Positions 1 to 5,493 of a stretch of 7,034 nt of DNA are shown here, one piece after another. The number at the start of each line of letters is the position of its first letter. Positions within the stretch are counted from its first letter, which is position 1. Origin of the DNA: Actinomycetota bacterium (GTDB lineage Bacteria > Actinomycetota > Actinomycetes > Actinomycetales > Microbacteriaceae); the NCBI GenBank assembly GCA_009927245.1, contig RFNI01000104.1, positions 1 through 7,034 of the forward strand, given 5' to 3'. Under the pieces are notes generated by a model. It did not search any database and was not told where the DNA came from. It was given only the letters and a program-made list of their open reading frames with translations. Both the position numbers and the translations under genes were made by a program.

Positions 1-69
1 AACCCACGGTGGGCTTTCACCCACACAACTTTTCGAGAGTTGCACCTTCGGCCACTCGGACACGTCACC
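1..69 (-). tRNA. tRNA-Ser (anticodon CGA), 3' end cut by window edge
   Basis: Read on the minus strand from position 69 the sequence folds as a class II tRNA. It has a 5' acceptor strand GGTGACG, then TG at positions 8-9, then a serine-type D arm (TCCGAGTGGCCGAAGG). The anticodon stem CAACT/AGTTG (+ strand 38-42 and 26-30) encloses the 7-nt loop CTCGAAA, with anticodon CGA at + strand 33-35. A long variable arm (GTGGGTGAAAGCCCAC) is diagnostic of Ser/Leu/Tyr tRNAs. The start of the T stem (GTGGGTT) is the last part visible, so the T loop, 3' acceptor strand and CCA lie outside the window. The tRNA would read UCG serine codons. No confident promoter is seen in the 47 bp upstream; a TATAAA near 101-107 on the minus strand has no good -35 partner. 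Confidence 0.93.
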
Positions 70-116
70 ATGGTCAAGGTTACCCGATTCAGGCATACCT
101 TTATATGGAGATTAAA

Positions 117-152
117 GAATTGTGGGCTTCCCCGAAGGAAAGCCCACAATTC
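117..152 (-). terminator. Probable terminator of the large secreted-protein gene
   Basis: There is a perfect 13-bp inverted repeat, GAATTGTGGGCTT (117-129) with AAGCCCACAATTC (140-152), and a 10-nt loop. Two further C-G pairs may form across a one-base bulge. On the minus strand the hairpin is followed by TTTAATCT, a weak U tract; on the plus strand no T run follows. It starts 16 nt downstream of the stop codon of the minus-strand gene and ends 47 nt before the tRNA-Ser 5' end. It therefore most likely ends the 3.7-kb transcript and insulates the tRNA gene. The imperfect U tract is the main doubt. Confidence 0.75.
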
Positions 153-168
153 ACTGGATCTAAGGGGA

Positions 169-3100
169 TTAATCTACCTTGTAGTTGTCATCGCCAGTCG
201 TTACGGTGACTGTTGACTTGTATCCAGGGTAGGTAGCTGTAACGCGGACCGAGATAGTTGCTCCCGCATCCTTGCTAGTTAGTCTGTAGCTTGCGGTGTT
301 CTGGCCTAGAACTGCGCGGCCATTACGGTACCAGATGTACTTCACTGAGCTTCTGGCTACAGTGTTGTCATATCCTAGGAGCGCTGTCAATTTGGTTGTG
401 CCATCTTCGATTATGGTAGCCACATCTGGCTGATCTAGAGTTCCGACCTTGATTGCACCGGCCTTTAGAGTGATTGAAGCATCTGCGTAGTTCACCAATG
501 AGTATGTGACGACAGCAGTCAACTTCTTAGATACGTCAGCAGCAGTAATCTCGTACTCTGAATCTGTTTCGTTGAACAGAGCGACACCGTTGCGGTACCA
601 CTGGATGTTCTCATCAGCGTCCAAGTTGCTTGACTTACCTGAGGTGATGGTGATCTTCTCTCCCACCACGTAACCATTTGCTCCAGCTGCGATGCTTGGC
701 TTTTCAGTGATTCGCAGTGTACCTGGGGTAACAGTTAGCAGCGCACTTTCCTTGTAAAGGGTTTCGTAACCGTCAAGTTCACCGGTTACTCTAGCCTTGA
801 CTGTCTCTCCAGCGTTCACATTTGACTCGTTGAGCACAAACTCTTCGCCGGTGACATCAGATAGCTGACCATCTACGTACCAAGAGATAGTGAGCTCAAC
901 TTCTGCAGTCCACTTCTTAGTAGCAACCTTTAGGGTGTTGCCAAGCTGTGGCTTGCCAGTGATGCCAGGTACAGATGCTAGTGGAATGATTCCGAGAGAA
1001 ACATCTAGTGCTTGACCGATGTATGACTTGGTTACTCCTGCAACAGTCTGTGAAACCACAGGGCGAACAACAGCCTCGCCATAGTGTTCTGCAGTCAGTA
1101 GCAATCTGCTGGTGGTTGCACCTGAGATTAGCTCACCATCAAGCAACCACTGGTAGTTGAGCTTCGCTCCCTGAGGGAACCACGCTGCAACAGTAGCTGG
1201 GGTGCTCTTTGCGTATGTACCAACACGAAGTGTGTCAGTTGCTGGGTTCGAACCGCTTGTAACATCAAAGTCCTTAGTTGCAAGGATGTTGAATGTCTCT
1301 GCATCGCCAACAGTTACACCATCTTCAGCTGTGACAACAACAGTTACAGTCAAGAAACCTGAACCTGTGATCACACCGTTGGTTGTTGTTGCCCAGCCAA
1401 TTGAGCCAGCAGTTGGAGCAACGGTAACCCGTGATGTTGCGTTTACATCTGCAGTGTCAATGTCGATAGAGATAACACCTGCAGTTACTTCAGTGAAGTC
1501 GCCCTCTTCTGAAATTGCCTCACCATTTACAAACTTGCCAGTGATTTCAGTTTCAGTTGATGCGGTTACAGTCACGGTAATTGTGTATGTGCGGGTCTTG
1601 TCATCTGCACCAGTTACAACCACGGTGATGGTGTTTGCTCCAACGTTTAGTCGGCTTCCGCCTGTCACTACATAGGTTGATCTTGTATCTGCGGTTTCAA
1701 CAGAAACCTCAGCTGAGGCTGGGTGCTCGTCAAGAGAAACGCTTCCGTTCACACCAGTTCCGTTGGCGTCGAACACGACTGCCTCGCCGTTGACCTCAAT
1801 AGCAGCTGAAAGATCTGCGTCGCCAACAAAAACAGTGAAGGTCTTTAGAACTTCAACGTTTTCTGGTGAGGTGTAAGTTACGGCAACAGTGTTGCTTCCG
1901 AAAGCAAGGTCTGTGTTACCTTCAACTTCAACCTTCCAGCCATCAAAAGGCTCGGTTGCAGTGACTTCGACACTTTCAACGCTACCTGGGACATTGACCA
2001 CTCCGTTTTCGATTACTGAAGCGTCTTCGGTGTTTCCTTCCCACTTAACCTTGATGTCGTACTTACCCAAAGTGATTACATAGTCTTCGGTGCTCTCGCC
2101 ATCGTCACCAGTGACAGTAACAGTAACGTCGTTCTGACCATCGATTAGCTGAATTGAACCAGTAGCTGGGTTGTAAGTGACGTTGTCAACTGTAATTGTT
2201 GATCTAGAGTCATTCGCCTCTAGAGTCAAGATGTTTGAAGCAGACCAAGTAGTTGCTGAACCATTGTTAGCAATGGTTGTGCCATTGAACTTGAAAGTCT
2301 TCAAGGTTAGGTCAAGGTTGACGTTGACTGTGAATAGGTAGTCTCTGGTTGTTGCCTTGTCGTCACCAGTTACAGTCACAGTGATGTCATTTGATCCGTT
2401 GGCTAGCACAAGAGCACCAGTTGTTGGGTTATACGATCCACCGTCAACAGCAATGGTTGCTCTAGGGTCAGTTGTCTCCAAAAGAAGAGTGTTCTTAGAG
2501 CTTGAGCTAGAAACAGTACTGTTTTCAGTTACAGAAGTTCCATTTAGCTTCAGGGTCTTCAATGTAACGTCTGGGTCTGAAACAAGCAGGGTGAACGCAT
2601 ACTGGTATGTGGTCACATTGTCAGCTGCGTAAACAGTTACCAACAGGTCGTTGGTTCCCTGCATCAATTCAGAACTGCCATCGATGACATAGGAAGAATC
2701 TGAGTCTGCAACCTCAACTACAACAGCAACACTCGTGGTCTGGTAAGGAAGAACGATTTCATCGCCTTCGCTTCTCTCAACACCATTTACATAGATAGCT
2801 GCTGTGGTGTCGTTGTCCAGCTGAACAAGCAAAGTCAATCTGAAGATTTGAACAGTCACACCGTCAGCAGCGGTCACGAAAATCTCAACGCGGTTTTCAC
2901 CAGGAATAAGATCTGATCCACCATCTACTACGTAGGTTGCGTCTTCATCAGCTGTATAAACTTCGATGTCTGGGTCTGTTGAACCGAAATCAAGTGGAAC
3001 TTCATCGCCGTCTTCAGCAATAATTCCGTCAATTGTAATCACAGCACTAGCGTCTGTGTTTGGAAGAACAGTAACTGTCAAAAGAGACTCATCAATTTCA

Positions 3101-3879
3101 CCGTTAGGCGCTGTCACCACAACACTGATTGTGTTTTCACCTGTGGTTAGACCAGTCGCAGAAGTTCTAGCAACGCCAGATACAAGCCCGACTGAAGTGC
3201 CGTTTACCTTGACGGTTGCATTTGAATCTGATGGTGTAACAGTTACAGGGACTGAAAGTGTTCCCCAGTCGACCTCAACACCATCACCGTTTGTTACTTC
3301 TTCTTCATTCACGGTGATTACAGATCCGGTGTCATTGTTTAGAACGTTGATTGTTCTTGTGTAAGTTTGTGACGCAGTACGAGACTCAGTAGTGTACTCA
3401 GTACCCTGTGCAGGATAAGTGATTGTTGGCTCACCCTGGGCTGGTGCATACTCGTTGACTTCAGTTGTTTCTGGGTTGTCCTGCACTTCTGCCACGTAAG
3501 CAGGGTTCGCTTCAGTACGAGCCGGAACGTAGTTCGGGTTCTGGACCTGTTCAGTCCATGAAGCTACGACTGACACAGAAAGTGTGTTTGGGCCAACAGC
3601 TAGGCCACTGTCGCCTGTAATGGTAACTGTGGTGTTTGCAGTGTCAGTAGCTGTTGCAACTACATCTGCAGATAGGACACCGGTTTCGCTAACGTTCAAA
3701 GTTGCAACGTCAACGCTAAGAGTGTTTGAAGTCAAGACATCTGTGCCGTTGACTGTGAAAGTGGAAAGTGTGGTTGGGACATCAGCAGCTTGTGCGGCTG
3801 AAGATCCGAAAAGACCAGCGGTGGTCGGTACTAGCAGTGCAACAATTGTTAGCCATGCAGTTTTCTTGCTTTTAAACAT
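169..3879 (-). CDS. Secreted multidomain protein with cadherin-like and Ig-like (YxW) repeats
   Basis: The product is a 1236-residue exported surface or extracellular protein, probably adhesive or structural; no enzymatic domain is visible. Residues 1-31 form a Sec signal peptide: basic MFKSKK, a hydrophobic core, and AQA|AD cleavage after residue 31. Residues 33-868 form about nine modules of 80-95 residues resembling the Pfam cadherin-like beta-sandwich family. They share a pattern of VNG near the start, D-x-x-(A/S)-T-x-x-V(D/T)GGS mid-domain, G-x-N-x-(I/V)-x-V-x-VT and (A/G)(D)DG-x-T-x-x-Y-x-x-x-V at the end. Residues 870-1236 hold four Ig-like modules with Y/I-x-W-(Y/L)-x-(D/N)G around W911, W1000, W1094 and W1183. 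The start is supported by GAGGA (3884-3888), 4 nt before the ATG. There are no cysteines, and no LPXTG, SLH domain or C-terminal membrane segment; the chain ends within the last Ig-like module. The ligand is unknown. The export and repeat calls are secure, the role is inference. Confidence 0.9.
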   Translation of the reverse strand: MFKSKKTAWLTIVALLVPTTAGLFGSSAAQAADVPTTLSTFTVNGTDVLTSNTLSVDVATLNVSETGVLSADVVATATDTANTTVTITGDSGLAVGPNTLSVSVVASWTEQVQNPNYVPARTEANPAYVAEVQDNPETTEVNEYAPAQGEPTITYPAQGTEYTTESRTASQTYTRTINVLNNDTGSVITVNEEEVTNGDGVEVDWGTLSVPVTVTPSDSNATVKVNGTSVGLVSGVARTSATGLTTGENTISVVVTAPNGEIDESLLTVTVLPNTDASAVITIDGIIAEDGDEVPLDFGSTDPDIEVYTADEDATYVVDGGSDLIPGENRVEIFVTAADGVTVQIFRLTLLVQLDNDTTAAIYVNGVERSEGDEIVLPYQTTSVAVVVEVADSDSSYVIDGSSELMQGTNDLLVTVYAADNVTTYQYAFTLLVSDPDVTLKTLKLNGTSVTENSTVSSSSSKNTLLLETTDPRATIAVDGGSYNPTTGALVLANGSNDITVTVTGDDKATTRDYLFTVNVNLDLTLKTFKFNGTTIANNGSATTWSASNILTLEANDSRSTITVDNVTYNPATGSIQLIDGQNDVTVTVTGDDGESTEDYVITLGKYDIKVKWEGNTEDASVIENGVVNVPGSVESVEVTATEPFDGWKVEVEGNTDLAFGSNTVAVTYTSPENVEVLKTFTVFVGDADLSAAIEVNGEAVVFDANGTGVNGSVSLDEHPASAEVSVETADTRSTYVVTGGSRLNVGANTITVVVTGADDKTRTYTITVTVTASTETEITGKFVNGEAISEEGDFTEVTAGVISIDIDTADVNATSRVTVAPTAGSIGWATTTNGVITGSGFLTVTVVVTAEDGVTVGDAETFNILATKDFDVTSGSNPATDTLRVGTYAKSTPATVAAWFPQGAKLNYQWLLDGELISGATTSRLLLTAEHYGEAVVRPVVSQTVAGVTKSYIGQALDVSLGIIPLASVPGITGKPQLGNTLKVATKKWTAEVELTISWYVDGQLSDVTGEEFVLNESNVNAGETVKARVTGELDGYETLYKESALLTVTPGTLRITEKPSIAAGANGYVVGEKITITSGKSSNLDADENIQWYRNGVALFNETDSEYEITAADVSKKLTAVVTYSLVNYADASITLKAGAIKVGTLDQPDVATIIEDGTTKLTALLGYDNTVARSSVKYIWYRNGRAVLGQNTASYRLTSKDAGATISVRVTATYPGYKSTVTVTTGDDNYKVD
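172..1272 (-). repeat. Four C-terminal YxW Ig-like modules (residues 870-1236)
   Basis: The modules span about 870-962, 963-1053, 1054-1146 and 1147-1236. Each carries a central W followed by (Y/L)-x-(D/N)-G (WLLDG, WYVDG, WYRNG, WYRNG). Most then have an S/E-x-Y/F-x-(I/L)-(T/N)-x-x-(D/N)-(A/V) stretch and a final (V/A)-x-V-T-x-x-x-x-(G/N)-Y strand. This arrangement is common in secreted proteins of actinobacteria. The first module is the most divergent (RLLLTAEHYGEAV). Their position at the C terminus, where an anchor would normally sit, suggests they may hold the protein to the cell wall or to a partner; that is inference. Confidence 0.65.
1276..3783 (-). repeat. Array of about nine cadherin-like beta-sandwich modules (residues 33-868)
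   Basis: Approximate module limits by residue are 33-181 (with an insertion), 182-274, 275-352, 353-434, 435-521, 522-606, 607-687, 688-773 and 775-868. Most end in a strand pair of the form NxIxVxVT...(D)DGxTxxYxxxV, as in residues 732-770. Inter-module segments are Asp-rich (LDNDT, SDPD, ADSDSS, TADEDA), which could bind calcium as true cadherin linkers do, but no canonical cadherin calcium motif is seen. Modules 435-521 and 522-606 are the most similar pair. Limits are by eye and may be off by several residues. Confidence 0.7.
3370..3561 (-). other. Pro-periodic, Tyr/Glu-rich insertion in the first beta-sandwich module (residues 107-170)
   Basis: Residues up to VGPNTLSVSVVA (about 95-106) look like the penultimate strand of a cadherin-like module, and QTYTRTINVL (171-180) like its last strand. 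In the sister modules these two strands are separated by only a few residues. Here about 64 residues intervene. They contain prolines at 115, 126, 136, 146 and 156 (spacing 11, 10, 10, 10) in units such as NPNYV, NPAYV, NPETT, PAQGE and PAQGT. The segment has no obvious globular pattern and could form an extended, loop-like projection. Confidence 0.6.
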
Positions 3880-3997
3880 TTCGTCCTCAAGATATGGGTT
3901 ATTTGGAATGCTACAGACCCGAGTTTATGGAGATCAGGTGAAGCCGACACCCATGTTTAACGTTTGTAAATCGAATGCTTGCAAAGAATTAGTATTT

Positions 3998-4015
3998 GTT
4001 AATCTCGTTCAGTTG
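3998..4015 (+). repeat. 18-bp motif shared (inverted) with 5199-5216
   Basis: GTTAATCTCGTTCAGTTG here matches the reverse complement of 5199-5216 (GTTAATCTCGTCAAGTTG) at 16 of 18 bases. Both copies are intergenic. This one lies upstream of the secreted-protein gene, the other over the -35 of the small ORF/regulator promoter. Relative to the genes they precede, both copies have the same orientation. It could be a shared operator or chance. Confidence 0.35.
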
Positions 4016-4046
4016 ACGTTCACCAAATGTTGTCAACGTGAACGAG
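4004..4046. repeat. Inverted repeat with GTT(C/G)AC half-sites between tadA and the secreted-protein gene
   Basis: CTCGTTCA (4004-4011) pairs with TGAACGAG (4039-4046), and GTTGAC (4012-4017) with GTCAAC (4032-4037). This gives a 14-bp stem with one bulged base (4038) and a 14-nt loop. The same stretch can be read as a cluster of half-sites: GTTCA 4007, GTTGAC 4012, GTTCAC 4018, GTCAAC 4032 and GTGAAC 4038. GTTCA recurs at an 11-bp step on one strand. It lies 7 nt past the tadA stop and about 125-165 bp upstream of the secreted-protein start. It may therefore be a terminator for tadA (no U tract follows), an operator for the secreted-protein gene, or both. A TTGACA on the minus strand (4036-4031) lacks a matching -10. 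Confidence 0.55.
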
Positions 4047-4052
4047 TGTTTT

Positions 4053-4511
4053 CTATCTTTTTGTACTAAAAAAATTTTTCAATAGTGTATTGGATTCAAT
4101 TTCGAGCACACCAGAAATTACTTCAATCTGAGAACCCAATCTCTTATCTCTGACCAAGTCATACAAAGATCCTGACGCACCAACTTTTTCATCCCATGCA
4201 CCAAAAACAACTCTGGACAACCTAGCTGCCTGAATTGCACCAGCACACATTACGCAAGGTTCTAGTGACACAACCAAGGTGTATTCGTTTAGACGCCAGT
4301 CCCCTAGCAACTGCGCTGCCTCTCGAATGGCAACTATCTCTGCGTGAGCTGTTGGATCTTCTGTAAGTTCCCTCTGGTTCCTGCCTCGAGCGATGATCTC
4401 ACCAGAAGCTGAGACAATCACTGCACCAACCGGGACATCCCCCGATGTTGAAGCCGCCAATTCGGCTTCAGCCAGTGCAGCATTCATATAAAGAGCCCAG
4501 TCTTTACTCAT
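4053..4511 (-). CDS. tadA: tRNA adenosine(34) deaminase TadA
   Basis: The enzyme deaminates A34 to inosine in the wobble position of tRNA-Arg(ACG), using zinc, in the cytoplasm. The 152-residue product has the normal bacterial length. It shows the catalytic HAE motif (H56, E58, proton shuttle) and the zinc ligands of PCxxC (P85-C86-V-M-C89). It also has the N-terminal PVGAVIV strand and the family's C-terminal LLKNFF segment. A GTG at 4514 lies in frame directly before the ATG at 4511. The Shine-Dalgarno-like AGAGGTGA (minus strand, ending at 4515) sits only 3 nt from the GTG if measured from GAGG, but 6 nt from the ATG, so the ATG is preferred. The gene is divergent from upp with 31 bp between start codons. 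A TAGGCT -10-like box (minus strand 4543-4538) would overlap the upp start codon. Confidence 0.96.
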   Translation of the reverse strand: MSKDWALYMNAALAEAELAASTSGDVPVGAVIVSASGEIIARGRNQRELTEDPTAHAEIVAIREAAQLLGDWRLNEYTLVVSLEPCVMCAGAIQAARLSRVVFGAWDEKVGASGSLYDLVRDKRLGSQIEVISGVLEIESNTLLKNFFSTKR

Positions 4512-4530
4512 CACTCACCTCTAAAGTTGT

Positions 4531-4536
4531 TAGATT
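4531..4536 (+). promoter_or_regulatory. Putative -10 box of a leaderless upp transcript
   Basis: TAGATT matches the actinobacterial TANNNT -10 pattern and ends exactly 6 nt before the upp ATG, so transcription would begin at or next to the start codon. No Shine-Dalgarno sequence precedes upp, which agrees with a leaderless mRNA. No good -35 is visible 17-18 nt upstream. Confidence 0.5.
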
Positions 4537-4542
4537 TAGCCT

Positions 4543-5178
4543 ATGCGCATTCACGTAGCCGACCATCCTCTGATCACCCATAAGTTGACTGTCCTCAGAG
4601 ATAAGAACACTCCATCACCTGTTTTTAGACAGTTAGTTGAAGAATTAGTGACTCTTTTGGCCTATGAAGCCACCCGAGAGGTGAAAACCGAGGAAGTTTC
4701 AGTTGAAACACCGGTAACTGTTGCCAAAGGAGTAAGGCTCTCCCGCCCAAGACCAATCATCATCCCGGTCCTCAGAGCAGGTCTTGGCATGCTTGAGGGA
4801 ATAGTGAAGCTCCTGCCGACTGCTGAAGTTGGTTTCCTGGGTATAAAGAGGAATGAAGAGACCCTTCAGCCCTATACATATGCCAACCGCCTGCCAGATG
4901 ACCTAACCGGACGTCAGGTTTTCATTATTGACCCAATGCTTGCTACCGGTGGAACCCTAATTGACTCAATTGACTATGTCTTTGATCGTGGCGCTACCGA
5001 AGTTACCTGCATTTGCCTACTAGGTGCCCCAGAAGGTCTAGCTGCCGTGAAAGAACATGTTGGAGATCGAAATGTCCAGATTGTTCTTGGTGCTCTAGAT
5101 GAAAAACTCAACGAACACGGATACATCGTCCCTGGTCTCGGCGATGCCGGCGACCGTCTCTACGGTTTAGCCGACTAA
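4543..5178 (+). CDS. upp: Uracil phosphoribosyltransferase
   Basis: It converts uracil and PRPP to UMP and pyrophosphate in pyrimidine salvage, in the cytoplasm. The 211-residue product has the usual Upp length. The 5-phosphoribose-binding loop is DPMLATGGT (residues 130-138), preceded by the hydrophobic strand VFIID. The uracil-binding C terminus GYIVPGLGDAGDRLYG (193-208) is intact. The N-terminal region also fits the family: DHPLITHKLTVLRD (7-20), then the PRPIIIPVLRAGLGM segment (69-83). No ribosome binding site is seen upstream; the TANNNT box 6 nt before the ATG suggests a leaderless message. It is paired divergently with tadA, an arrangement I recall from Microbacteriaceae. No terminator hairpin with a T run follows the stop codon. 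Confidence 0.97.
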   Translation: MRIHVADHPLITHKLTVLRDKNTPSPVFRQLVEELVTLLAYEATREVKTEEVSVETPVTVAKGVRLSRPRPIIIPVLRAGLGMLEGIVKLLPTAEVGFLGIKRNEETLQPYTYANRLPDDLTGRQVFIIDPMLATGGTLIDSIDYVFDRGATEVTCICLLGAPEGLAAVKEHVGDRNVQIVLGALDEKLNEHGYIVPGLGDAGDRLYGLAD

Positions 5179-5202
5179 AACACACCGACATAGCTAATCA
5201 AC

Positions 5203-5232
5203 TTGACGAGATTAACTTTCTTGTCGTAATCT
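5203..5232 (+). promoter_or_regulatory. Promoter of the leaderless small ORF / regulator unit
   Basis: TTGACG (5203-5208, five of six to the -35 consensus) is followed by an 18-nt spacer and TAATCT (5227-5232, TANNNT). The -10 box ends 6 nt before ATG 5239, so the predicted transcript starts at or beside that A. This is the strongest promoter-like sequence in the window. The -35 lies inside a motif shared with the secreted-protein upstream region (5199-5216 and 3998-4015). Confidence 0.65.
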
Positions 5233-5238
5233 TTCCTC

Positions 5239-5334
5239 ATGACTAACAGAGCAATTCTTAACACCATGTCGGAGGCGACCTTTGGACGCCCTGCCATGAT
5301 GTGCCCTGTTATGTGTATGCGAATGTGTCGCTAA
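5239..5334 (+). CDS. Leaderless 31-residue Met/Cys-rich small ORF, putative leader peptide
   Basis: This is a 31-codon ORF beginning with ATG at the predicted transcription start and ending with TAA (5332-5334). Its C-terminal 12 residues are MMCPVMCMRMCR, with Cys at 22, 26 and 30 (a C-x3-C-x3-C spacing) and Met at 20, 21, 25, 27 and 29, so eight of twelve residues are sulphur-containing. The N-terminal part (MTNRAILNTMSEATFGRPA) is unremarkable. There is no Shine-Dalgarno, signal peptide or membrane segment. The stop codon lies 120 nt upstream of the regulator start. Mycobacteria are known to use leaderless Cys-rich short ORFs as cysteine-responsive attenuators, and this layout resembles them. 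The alternative is a small thiol/metal-binding peptide. It could also be a chance ORF; coding status rests on the promoter position and composition only. Confidence 0.6.
   Translation: MTNRAILNTMSEATFGRPAMMCPVMCMRMCR
5265..5298 (+). promoter_or_regulatory. RNA hairpin inside the small ORF, just before its Met/Cys codons
   Basis: CATG (5265-5268) pairs with CATG (5295-5298), CGG (5270-5272) with CTG (5291-5293, one G-U), GGCG (5274-5277) with CGCC (5287-5290), and CC with GG around a UUU loop (5281-5283). The interruptions are one U-C mismatch, one bulged A and one A-A mismatch. The ribosome would have to melt this stem immediately before reaching the sulphur-rich codons. No U tract follows, so it is not an intrinsic terminator by itself. 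Confidence 0.45.
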
Positions 5335-5454
5335 AACTCACCCAATAAGTCGGCTTAGCCGCTACGAGTTCAGACACCAACACCCCAGCACTAGTGCTAA
5401 ATCTGCGCACTAAAAATAAACCCATTCGCAAACACAACCTTAAGGAATTCCAAA
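5335..5454 (+). promoter_or_regulatory. C-rich leader between the small ORF and the regulator gene
   Basis: These 120 nt contain no ORF of note. The stretches 5371-5390 and 5418-5440 are rich in C and A and poor in G, as expected of a Rho loading (rut-like) region. AGCACTAGTGCT (5387-5398) is a perfect palindrome. Its right half AGTGC (5393-5397) can instead pair with GCACT (5407-5411), giving alternative structures. There is no poly-U intrinsic terminator. AAGGA (5442-5446) is the ribosome binding site for the regulator, 8 nt from its ATG, and overlaps the palindrome GGAATTCC (5444-5451). Attenuation here would have to be Rho-dependent or translational; this is inference. Confidence 0.45.
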
Positions 5455-5493
5455 ATGACAATTGCACCAACAAACCCATTCGTAAGAACAACC
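5418..5493 (+). repeat. In-frame 22-nt imperfect direct repeat across the regulator start
   Basis: Copies at 5418-5439 (untranslated leader) and 5472-5493 (codons 6-13 of the regulator) match at 19 of 22 positions, including the shared AAACCCATTCG. The offset is 54 nt, a multiple of three. The upstream copy would read NPFANTT and the coding copy reads NPFVRTT. The upstream frame is open back to a TAA at 5398 but has no start codon of its own. A local duplication that displaced the start codon is one explanation. Confidence 0.55.

Noticed and set aside
9..209. 66-codon plus-strand open frame at the left edge
   Set aside because: It runs antisense through the tRNA-Ser, the terminator hairpin and the 3' end of the secreted-protein gene, and has no supporting signals.
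1202..1675. Plus-strand open frames of 60-160 codons opposite the large secreted-protein gene (1202-1675, 2357-2632, 2966-3364, 3584-4069 and others)
   Set aside because: They are Thr/Ser/Val-rich antisense images of the repeat codons, without ribosome binding sites or recognisable motifs. The minus-strand frame has a signal peptide and domain structure.
1..3879. Genomic island inserted at the tRNA-Ser gene
   Set aside because: There is no integrase, no visible direct repeat of the tRNA 3' end (which is outside the window), and no mobile-element gene. The large gene alone is not evidence of transfer.
3922..3927. TAAACT on the minus strand as the -10 of the secreted-protein gene
   Set aside because: It fits TANNNT, but no -35 is found at suitable spacing and such boxes are frequent in AT-rich spacers, so it is not listed as a feature.
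4031..4036. TTGACA on the minus strand as the -35 of the secreted-protein promoter
   Set aside because: No TANNNT or TATAAT-like box lies 16-19 nt downstream. The hexamer is part of the inverted-repeat half-site cluster.
4512..4514. GTG as the tadA start codon
   Set aside because: It is in frame and possible, but it lies too close to the GAGG of the ribosome binding site; the adjacent ATG at 4511 has better spacing.
5179..5216. Terminator of upp
   Set aside because: Only a 5-bp AT-rich pairing (TAATC/GATTA) with a long loop is present and no T run follows.
5309..5491. 60-codon minus-strand open frame across the regulator leader
   Set aside because: It overlaps the small ORF and the regulator start antisense, with no ribosome binding site. 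Its repeated RMGL(F/L) text comes from the direct repeat at 5418-5493.
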